Source: Bacteroidaceae bacterium
GTDB taxonomy: Bacteria > Bacteroidota > Bacteroidia > Bacteroidales > Bacteroidaceae
Direction: 5' to 3'
Length of the DNA: 39,241 nucleotides
NCBI GenBank assembly: GCA_024698925.1
Contig: JAILQO010000054.1
Location: 1-39,241 of the forward strand
Positions 23,013 to 29,566 of this stretch are shown here, in pieces. Numbering within the stretch: the first letter of the stretch is position 1; each line of letters begins with the position of its first letter. The notes beneath the pieces are model-generated. The model searched no databases. It was not told the DNA's origin and saw nothing but the letters and a program-made list of their open reading frames with translations. Both the position numbers and the translations under genes were made by a program.

Positions 23013-24595
23013 TGTTTCTTTTCTTTAGCGTGACGTTTGAAAGTCTGAATACATTCGCGGCGAGGAATGATGACGCTCACGCCGTGATAGTTGATCTCAT
23101 TGCGGATAATCTGCGTGATTTCCGGCATATTCTTGGGAAGGGGTACAACGACATGCAAGTGTTCTTCGCTGACACCCAGTCCGCGACAGATGGCCTCGAA
23201 CTTATTCGTACCTGCGCTATCCTGGCCGCCAGTCATTGCAGTAGTCAGGTTATCGCTGATGATCACCGTGATATCTGCATTTTCATTAACAGCATCCAGC
23301 AGGCCTGTCATACCGCTGTGTGTAAAGGTGGAATCGCCGATGATGGCTACGGCAGGCCACTGGCCCGCATCCGAAGCGCCTTTGGCCATCGTGATACTGG
23401 CACCCATATCCACACATGAATGAATAGCCTTATAGGGAGGCAGGAAGCCGAGTGTGTAGCAACCTATATCACCAAACACACGCGGATTCTCGTATTCCTT
23501 CAGCACCTCATTCAACGCCGTATAAACGTCTCTGTGTCCACAGCCTTGACAAAGCTGTGGCGGACGGGCAGCGACAAGACTCGGTATTTCTGCGCGATGC
23601 GCAGGGATTCCGAGAGCCTCAGCAACACAGTCAGGCGTGAGTTCACCAGTGCGAGGTAATTCTCCTGTCAATCGTCCTAAGATGTTCTGGCTCTCAAAGA
23701 CGCCACGAACCTGTTCCTCGATGAACGGCTGGCCTTCTTCCACCACCATCACCTTCTCGCAGCTGTCCAGCAGCTCGCGCACCAGTCGCTTGGGAAGCGG
23801 ATATTGGCTGACCTTGAGGATGGGAAGTTCAACGCCAGCCTCCTGCACATAGTTATAAGCGATACCGCTGGCGATAATACCCAGAGGAGCTTTCTTTCCC
23901 GTTAGTCCACTGAGATTGTTCCACTTGCCCTCAGCAGCATCCTCTTCCAATTGTGCTTGCTGTGCCGTCACTTTATCGTTACGACGACGGGCATTGGCAG
24001 GCAGCAGTACCCAATTGGCAGCTGCTGCATCGTAGTTCTTTTCATTCTCCTTGCGAGCCTCATCCTTCACCATCACGACAGCACGTGAGTGGGCCATACG
24101 GGTTGTTACACGCATGAGTACAGGCAAGCACTGCTTCTCGGAGTAGTCAAAGGCAAACTCCATCATATCGAAAGCCTCCTGCTGGGAAGACGGTTCAAGC
24201 GTAGGAATCATGGCAAACTTGCCGTAGAAGCGGCTGTCCTGTTCGTCCTGGCTGGAATGCATCGAGGGATCATCGGCTACCAGCACAACGACGCCACCGT
24301 TGACACCCGTCATACCGCTGTTGACAAAGGGATCGGCACAGACGTTCAATCCCACATGTTTCATGCACACCAGCGCGCGCTTGCCCATAAACGACATACC
24401 AAGTGCGGCTTCCATCGCCGTTTTCTCGTTCGTACACCAGCGGCTATGCAAGCCACGTTCGCGAGCGATCTCGTTGCCTTGTATGAATTCTGTAATCTCC
24501 GTAGAAGGTGTTCCCGGATAAGCATAAACGCCTGAGAGCCCAGCATGTATGGCTCCCAGCGCAATAGCCTCGTCACCTAATAATAATTTCTTCAT
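23009..24595 (-). CDS. iorA: Indolepyruvate oxidoreductase, alpha subunit (no ferredoxin domain)
   Basis: 528 aa. The N-terminal pyrimidine-binding domain is seen ('GVYAYPGTPSTEITEFIQ', 'RWCTNEKTAMEAALGMSF') and the C-terminal TPP domain carries 'LCQGCGHRDVYTAL' (CQGCGH 349-354) and 'GDSTFTHSGMTGLLDAVNEN' (from 420). Archaeal IorA is over 600 aa and ends in a 2[4Fe-4S] ferredoxin domain; here the protein ends after 'IIPRRECIQTFKRHAKEKKQ' with no CxxCxxCxxxCP motif. Electron transfer may therefore use only the cluster near TPP or a separate ferredoxin. Acts on aryl pyruvates; direction (decarboxylation or reductive carboxylation) is not set by sequence. It follows the omega-amidase gene by 25 bases. 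Confidence 0.93.
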   Translation of the reverse strand: MKKLLLGDEAIALGAIHAGLSGVYAYPGTPSTEITEFIQGNEIARERGLHSRWCTNEKTAMEAALGMSFMGKRALVCMKHVGLNVCADPFVNSGMTGVNGGVVVLVADDPSMHSSQDEQDSRFYGKFAMIPTLEPSSQQEAFDMMEFAFDYSEKQCLPVLMRVTTRMAHSRAVVMVKDEARKENEKNYDAAAANWVLLPANARRRNDKVTAQQAQLEEDAAEGKWNNLSGLTGKKAPLGIIASGIAYNYVQEAGVELPILKVSQYPLPKRLVRELLDSCEKVMVVEEGQPFIEEQVRGVFESQNILGRLTGELPRTGELTPDCVAEALGIPAHRAEIPSLVAARPPQLCQGCGHRDVYTALNEVLKEYENPRVFGDIGCYTLGFLPPYKAIHSCVDMGASITMAKGASDAGQWPAVAIIGDSTFTHSGMTGLLDAVNENADITVIISDNLTTAMTGGQDSAGTNKFEAICRGLGVSEEHLHVVVPLPKNMPEITQIIRNEINYHGVSVIIPRRECIQTFKRHAKEKKQ

Positions 24596-24620
24596 TATTA
24601 TTTACTTATTAACTATTTTA

Positions 24621-25388
24621 TCATTTTTCATTTTTCAATTCAAATGGATCCGCATCCGCCAATACGGGGAACTTCTTCTCGTAATGGCGAAGGAATTCGA
24701 TGTCTATATCAGCCGAAGCCGCCCACTCCGTCTTGTCCGGGCAATCCATAATCGTTTCGCCGTAGGGATGGATGATGGCGGAGCGTCCGTAGTACTCGCA
24801 TTGCTGGTCTGTGCCGATACGGTTGCAGGCCGCCACGTAGCATTGATTCTCGATGGCGCGAGCACGGATGAGTGTGCGCCAGGCCGTATCACGGCTGATG
24901 GGGAAATTGGCGCTGTAGAGGATGCAGTCGTAGTCTCCGCGCTGACGTGCCCAAAGGGGATAGCGCAGATCGTAGCACACCTGAAGCAGGAAGCGCACGC
25001 CTCGCCACTCCACAATGACACGTTTGTGCCCGGCGGTATAGTTATCCGCTTCGCCGCCGTAAGCAAAGAGATGGCGCTTGTCGTAAGTCATCACCGTCCC
25101 GTCAGGGCGCACAAAATGGAGTCGGTTATAGCATCGCCCATTGTCCTCTGTAGCAACGCTGCCTACTACGGCAGCATCCAATGCCTGGGCCTTTGCTTTC
25201 ATCCAATCCAAGATGCGCGGCTGTTGGTCCACTATATCTATAGCAGCATTATTCAATCCCGTGGCAAACATCTCCGGCAACAGTAGCAAATCTGTCTTCG
25301 GGAGTGTCGCCGTCAAGGTGTCCAAGTGGGCAAGATTATGCTCCACGCGGCACCATTCGATGTCGTGTTGTAGTATTGTTACCTTCAT
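24621..25388 (-). CDS. Nitrilase-superfamily amidase, probable omega-amidase (YafV/Nit2 type)
   Basis: 255 aa from ATG 25388 (MKVTILQHDIEWCRVEHNLA). An upstream 28-codon extension spans the promoter and is rejected. Catalytic triad: Glu39 ('LLLLPEMFATG'), Lys104 ('TYDKRHLFAYGGE') and Cys138 ('VCYDLRYPLWAR'). Length and the 'QHDIEW' opening match YafV/omega-amidase, which hydrolyses alpha-ketoglutaramate formed when glutamine donates its amino group in transamination. First gene of a unit continuing to iorA (25-base gap). Alternative: another carbon-nitrogen hydrolase of the same superfamily. Confidence 0.83.
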   Translation of the reverse strand: MKVTILQHDIEWCRVEHNLAHLDTLTATLPKTDLLLLPEMFATGLNNAAIDIVDQQPRILDWMKAKAQALDAAVVGSVATEDNGRCYNRLHFVRPDGTVMTYDKRHLFAYGGEADNYTAGHKRVIVEWRGVRFLLQVCYDLRYPLWARQRGDYDCILYSANFPISRDTAWRTLIRARAIENQCYVAACNRIGTDQQCEYYGRSAIIHPYGETIMDCPDKTEWAASADIDIEFLRHYEKKFPVLADADPFELKNEK

Positions 25389-25430
25389 AGGTTTGCGTCC
25401 TGAAATAATCTCATAATTGCAATTTGGCCG

Positions 25431-25438
25431 CAAAATTA
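25431..25438 (-). promoter_or_regulatory. -7 element for the omega-amidase/ior operon
   Basis: Minus strand TAATTTTG matches TAnnTTTG, 42 bases before the chosen ATG. A TTTG lies 14 bases upstream (complement of 25453-25456), shorter than the usual spacing. Confidence 0.5.
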
Positions 25439-25482
25439 GTAAATATTCTGCACAAAAGATGCATGAAATCACGAAAAAGTTG

Positions 25483-25490
25483 TACTTTTG
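25483..25490 (+). promoter_or_regulatory. -7 element for the creatininase/MBOAT operon
   Basis: TACTTTTG, matching TAnnTTTG, 40 bases before the ATG at 25531. No -33 TTTG is evident. It overlaps the upstream part of the open frame, ruling out starts before about 25497. Confidence 0.55.
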
Positions 25491-25530
25491 CCACGATTAT
25501 ATGTATCAATTCCATAAAAACGTCAACAAT

Positions 25531-26304
25531 ATGAACCGAGAAATTGATTTGAGTGTCAGCGCCTACGGCGTTACCCGACCGTTGGACTACGATATGGCCA
25601 TCCTTCCTTGGGGCGCTACGGAGCCTCACAATTTGCATCTCCCCTACCTCACCGACAGCATTCTCTCACACGACGTTGCCGTTGATGCTGCCCAATTGGC
25701 GCTCGACCGCTACGGTGTGCGCACAATGGTGCTTCCGTCCGTCATGATGGGAGCCCAGAATCCGGGACAGCGCGACCTCAAGTTCTGCATCCATTATCGC
25801 TACGACACGCAACGCGCCATCCTCGCCGACATCGTCGCCTCGCTCCACCATCAGGGATTCCGCAAATTACTGATTGTCAACGGCCACGGCGGCAACTCAT
25901 TCAAGAGCATGATTCGCGACCTCGCTGTCGATTATCCTGATTTCCTGATTCTCGTGAGCGACTGGTTTGCCGTACTTCCCGGAAAGGATTGGTTCGATGA
26001 TCCAGGTGATCATGCCGATGAGTTGGAGACCTCCGTGATGATGCACTATCACCCCGAACTCGTCAACCTCAGCGAGGCCGGAGCGGGCGAGGCCCATCCC
26101 TTCTCACTCGAGAGCCTGCGCCGTAAGACCGCTTGGGTACCCCGTTATTGGACCAAGGTGACATCCGACACGGGTATCGGCAATCCCCGTCTCGCTACCG
26201 CCGAGAAGGGAAAGCGCTTTGCCGCTGCCGTTGCCGACCGCTACGCCACCCTCCTCCACGAGCTCTCGACTGCTGGCGGCCCCGAAGCCATCTACGAGCA
26301 ATGA
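25531..26304 (+). CDS. Creatininase-family amidohydrolase
   Basis: 257 aa from MNREIDLSVSAYGV; an ATG at 25501 would add 10 residues. Metal and active-site motifs: 'LPWGATEPHNLHLPYLTD' (Glu31, His33, His36, Asp42), 'IVNGHGGN' (115-122), 'DHADELETS' (from 160) and 'GIGNPRLATAEKG'. The family comprises Zn/Mn amidohydrolases such as creatinine amidohydrolase, the FAPy deformylase ArfB and MftE; the true substrate here is unknown and probably not creatinine. First gene of a four-gene run, 11 bases before the MBOAT gene, with which no functional link is obvious. Confidence 0.9.
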   Translation: MNREIDLSVSAYGVTRPLDYDMAILPWGATEPHNLHLPYLTDSILSHDVAVDAAQLALDRYGVRTMVLPSVMMGAQNPGQRDLKFCIHYRYDTQRAILADIVASLHHQGFRKLLIVNGHGGNSFKSMIRDLAVDYPDFLILVSDWFAVLPGKDWFDDPGDHADELETSVMMHYHPELVNLSEAGAGEAHPFSLESLRRKTAWVPRYWTKVTSDTGIGNPRLATAEKGKRFAAAVADRYATLLHELSTAGGPEAIYEQ

Positions 26305-26315
26305 TGCCCTGAATC

Positions 26316-27731
26316 ATGCTGTTCAACTCCCTTTCGTTCCTGCTTTTCTTTCCTGTTGTCTGTGCGGTATGGTTTTGTATTCCAACCTCTTGGACGAGGG
26401 CGAGGAACCTATGGCTGTTGTTTGCCAGTTACTACTTTTACATGAACTGGGAACCAGCTTACGCGTTATTGTTGCTCTCCAGCACAGTCATCACGTATGC
26501 AGCCTCTTTGGGCATTGCCGGCAGTCAGCGGAAGCGTGTTCGCAAGGCATGGCTCACAGGCAGTCTGGTGTTGAACCTCGGCATCCTTTTCCTTTTCAAA
26601 TATTACAATTTCCTTGCCGCTAACGTCGCCTCCATCTTGAACGCCACGGGATTGGCTATGGAACTGCCCACATTCACTCTGTTGTTGCCTGTAGGCATTT
26701 CGTTCTATACATTCCAGGCGCTGGGCTACTCGATTGATGTCTATCGCGGCACGACACCCGCGGAGCGTGATTTCGCCACCTATGCCCTCTTCGTATCCTT
26801 CTTTCCACAGCTCGTCGCAGGCCCCATCGAGCGCTCCACTCACTTGCTTCCACAGTTTCGCCAGCGCCATCCGTTGCGCCCCCTCCATCTTTGGCGCGGC
26901 CTCCAGTTGATGGTATGGGGTTATTTTCTCAAGCTGGTAGTGGCAGACCGCTGCGGCATCTATGTCGATGCCGTGTGGGACAACCTTGATGAGCACAACG
27001 GCGGCTCCTATCTGCTCGCCGCGATGCTTTTCCCCTGGCAGATTTACGGCGACTTTGCAGGCTACTCGCTCATCGCCATCGGCGCAGCCCGCATGATGGG
27101 CTTCCGCCTATGTACCAACTTCCGTCGCCCCTACTTTTCATGCTCCATCGGCGAGTTCTGGCATCGTTGGCACATCTCGCTCTCCACGTGGTTCAAGGAC
27201 TACCTCTACATTCCCCTCGGCGGCAACCGTGTCAGCCGCATCCGCAACTACTTCAACCTGCTCGTTACCTTCACCGTTAGCGGCATCTGGCACGGAGCCA
27301 ATTGGACCTTCTGCCTTTGGGGTGTATGGCATGGGCTCCTGCTCTGTCTGGAGAAATGCTGTGCTGCCATCCGTCTTCCCTTTAGCGCCAGCCGCATCTA
27401 TAGTCTGTTGCGCTGGGCGCTCACCTACGTCGCCGTCTGTATGGGTTGGGTGCTGTTTCGTGCCCCAAGCCTGCGCGAGGCCATACGTTTCTTCACGGAA
27501 ATGATCACGCGCTGGGCTACGCCCTTGTTCAGCCGTGTGGAGGTGGGACTATGCCTCCTCGCCGTCGCCATCGTGGTCGCCTTGGAGCTTATTCTGGAAT
27601 ATTCCTCACGACGCCGCCTCTTGCGTCTCGCAAACAGTAGTCTGATGTCGCTGGCGCTGGCGCTCGTCATCGCTTTCATCACGCTCTTCGGCATCATGGA
27701 CAGCAGCCAGTTCCTCTATTTCCAATTCTAA
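26316..27731 (+). CDS. MBOAT-family O-acyltransferase (AlgI-like)
   Basis: 471 aa, about 11-12 hydrophobic segments. MBOAT/AlgI signatures: 'FLLPVGISFYTFQ'-like 'LLLPVGISFYTFQALGYSID', 'FVSFFPQLVAGPIERSTHLL', 'FWHRWHISLSTWFKDYLYIP' and 'SGIWHGANWTFCLWG', which holds the catalytic His. Such proteins transfer acetyl groups across the inner membrane to exopolysaccharide or peptidoglycan. The next gene encodes an SGNH-like partner, as in AlgI-AlgJ/AlgX and PatA-PatB pairs, so together they probably O-acetylate a cell-surface glycan. The acceptor is unknown; no polysaccharide locus lies in the window. Confidence 0.94.
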   Translation: MLFNSLSFLLFFPVVCAVWFCIPTSWTRARNLWLLFASYYFYMNWEPAYALLLLSSTVITYAASLGIAGSQRKRVRKAWLTGSLVLNLGILFLFKYYNFLAANVASILNATGLAMELPTFTLLLPVGISFYTFQALGYSIDVYRGTTPAERDFATYALFVSFFPQLVAGPIERSTHLLPQFRQRHPLRPLHLWRGLQLMVWGYFLKLVVADRCGIYVDAVWDNLDEHNGGSYLLAAMLFPWQIYGDFAGYSLIAIGAARMMGFRLCTNFRRPYFSCSIGEFWHRWHISLSTWFKDYLYIPLGGNRVSRIRNYFNLLVTFTVSGIWHGANWTFCLWGVWHGLLLCLEKCCAAIRLPFSASRIYSLLRWALTYVAVCMGWVLFRAPSLREAIRFFTEMITRWATPLFSRVEVGLCLLAVAIVVALELILEYSSRRRLLRLANSSLMSLALALVIAFITLFGIMDSSQFLYFQF

Positions 27732-27747
27732 TTTTTCACACACGCTC

Positions 27748-28644
27748 ATGAGCTACCGCAAATTCCTTCGCAACCTCCTCATCCTCCTCGTCGCCTGGTT
27801 CGCCATCGACCGCGTAGGAGCAGACCTGATGAGTGCGGCTCATGAGCGGACGACATACAGCAAGGCGCGCAAAATCCGCGAGATTACAAGTTGCGTAGAT
27901 GCCGATGTCGTACTTCTGGGCACTTCGCGCTGCCAGTATCATTATGTCCCGTCCATCCTTAGCGACTCGCTCCACATGACCGTCTATAATGCCGGCATCG
28001 ATGCTTCCAACAATATCTACTCCCAGTACGCAGCCCTCAGTTGCATCCTGCGTTACCATACGCCCAAGATGGTCTGTCTGGACACAGGCGAATCGGAGTT
28101 TGGCGCAGGCGATGCCCACGACTATGATCCGCTCAACGTCTTTGCCCCCTACTACGGCCTTTTTTCCACCCTCGACTCACTCTTCCGCCGCGCTGGTCAA
28201 GCGCCCCTCTATAGCCTCTCCCACCTCTACCGCTACCACACCAAGGCAGAGCTCACGTTAGGCGGCCTCGTGCTTCGCGCAGACACACTCGAGGAACATG
28301 GTTTCTATCCACTATTTACACCTGCTACGCCGCCTGAGCCCGTTGCTGCACCCGTACTTGCCGTTGACAGCCTCAAGCTGGACTGCTTCCGTCGCTTCAT
28401 CGCCCTTTGTCGCGAGCATGACATCATGCTGATCCTCGCCATCTCGCCCAGTCTCACACAGCTCCCCCCTGACTTCTACGCTCCTATCCGCGAGGTGGCC
28501 GCAGCATACGATGTGCCGTTGTTTGACTACGACACCTCCGGTCTCTTCGCCGACCAACCGGAATTGTTCTGCGATGCCACCCATCTCACAGGTGACGGTG
28601 CCCGTCGCTTCACCTCGCACTTCGCACACGATCTTATTCATTAA
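27748..28644 (+). CDS. SGNH-like protein, probable acyl-transfer partner of the MBOAT
   Basis: 298 aa. An N-terminal membrane anchor (about 5-24, 'FLRNLLILLVAWFAIDRVGA') is followed by a periplasmic SGNH/DltD-like domain: 'DVVLLGTSRCQYHYVPSIL' (Ser60 as nucleophile), an 'NAGIDASNN' block and 'CDATHLTGDGARRFT' with Asp276 and His279 in the DxxH arrangement. Starts 16 bases after the MBOAT stop. Inference: it moves the acyl group received from the MBOAT onto a glycan. Reverse action as an esterase is possible. Confidence 0.8.
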   Translation: MSYRKFLRNLLILLVAWFAIDRVGADLMSAAHERTTYSKARKIREITSCVDADVVLLGTSRCQYHYVPSILSDSLHMTVYNAGIDASNNIYSQYAALSCILRYHTPKMVCLDTGESEFGAGDAHDYDPLNVFAPYYGLFSTLDSLFRRAGQAPLYSLSHLYRYHTKAELTLGGLVLRADTLEEHGFYPLFTPATPPEPVAAPVLAVDSLKLDCFRRFIALCREHDIMLILAISPSLTQLPPDFYAPIREVAAAYDVPLFDYDTSGLFADQPELFCDATHLTGDGARRFTSHFAHDLIH

Positions 28645-28662
28645 CATATTATTTATCAATCT

Positions 28663-29565
28663 ATGAAAACAAAACAGATTTTCGTTTCTCTCGCGCTGGC
28701 AGCCGCTTCGCTCAGCGCACACGCACAGGCACCCCAACAGCGCATCGTCGAGGACGGTGGCACAGGCGCCTATCCCGCTATCATGAAAGAGGAGCCTACG
28801 CTCGCAGCCCACACCGTCTTTGCACCACAGGACCTCACAGCCTTCAGCAGCAAACATCCTCTCCCCGTTCTGGTATGGGGCAATGGTGCCTGCACCAACT
28901 CTCCATGGGAGCACTACAAGTTCCTCAACGAGATTGCCTCACATGGCTTCCTCGTCCTCGCTACGGGTTACATTCCCATGGACGAGACACCCTATCAGGG
29001 TCCCATGTCCACCACCGCCCAGCAGATTGAGTCCATAGACTGGGCCGAGGCACAGAATGCCGATCCCGCTTCACCTTACTACGGAAAGATTGATGTCAAG
29101 AATATCGCCGTCGCCGGTATGTCCTGCGGCGGTCTGCAGACCCTCTACAACTGTGCTGATCCGCGTATCAAGACCCTGATGGTCTGCAATAGCGGTCTCT
29201 TCAACCAGCAGAATGCCCATCAGGCCGTGGGCGGTATGCCCATGCCTCCCAAGGAGAAGCTCGCAGACATCCACTGCCCCGTCATCTACATCCTTGGTGG
29301 CGAAACGGATATCGCTTACGCCAACGGTATGGATGACTTCCACCGCATCAACCACGTCCCTGCCGTCGCCGCCAACTATCCCGTAGGCCACGGTGGTACC
29401 TATCGCCAGCCCCACGGCGGCGAGTTCACCGTCGTAGCCCTCGCCTGGCTCCAGTGGCAGCTACAGAACAATAAGACGGCTGCCAAGATGTTCAAGGGCA
29501 AGAAATGTCAGCTGGCACAGCGCCAAGGCTGGACCATCGAGAAAAACAAGAAATTCGGCAAGTAA
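28663..29565 (+). CDS. Secreted alpha/beta hydrolase
   Basis: 300 aa. The signal peptide ends about residue 22 (SLSAHAQA). Alpha/beta-hydrolase signs: 'HPLPVLVWGNGACTNSPWEH' (oxyanion region), nucleophile Ser154 in GMSCGG, probable acid Asp216 in 'LGGETDIAY' and His243 in 'VGHGGTY'. Related to chlorophyllase/dienelactone-hydrolase-like esterases. Co-located 18 bases after the SGNH gene, so it may remove or edit acyl groups on surface or dietary glycans; this is inference. Its stop is 1 base from the stop of the convergent gene. Confidence 0.85.
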   Translation: MKTKQIFVSLALAAASLSAHAQAPQQRIVEDGGTGAYPAIMKEEPTLAAHTVFAPQDLTAFSSKHPLPVLVWGNGACTNSPWEHYKFLNEIASHGFLVLATGYIPMDETPYQGPMSTTAQQIESIDWAEAQNADPASPYYGKIDVKNIAVAGMSCGGLQTLYNCADPRIKTLMVCNSGLFNQQNAHQAVGGMPMPPKEKLADIHCPVIYILGGETDIAYANGMDDFHRINHVPAVAANYPVGHGGTYRQPHGGEFTVVALAWLQWQLQNNKTAAKMFKGKKCQLAQRQGWTIEKNKKFGK

Positions 29566-29566
29566 T

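Noticed and set aside
25389..25472. 28-codon N-terminal extension of the omega-amidase
   Set aside because: It spans the likely promoter and is not part of the nitrilase fold.
25417..25530. Upstream extension of the creatininase frame
   Set aside because: The promoter element at 25483-25490 lies within it; the family motif spacing fits a start at 25531.
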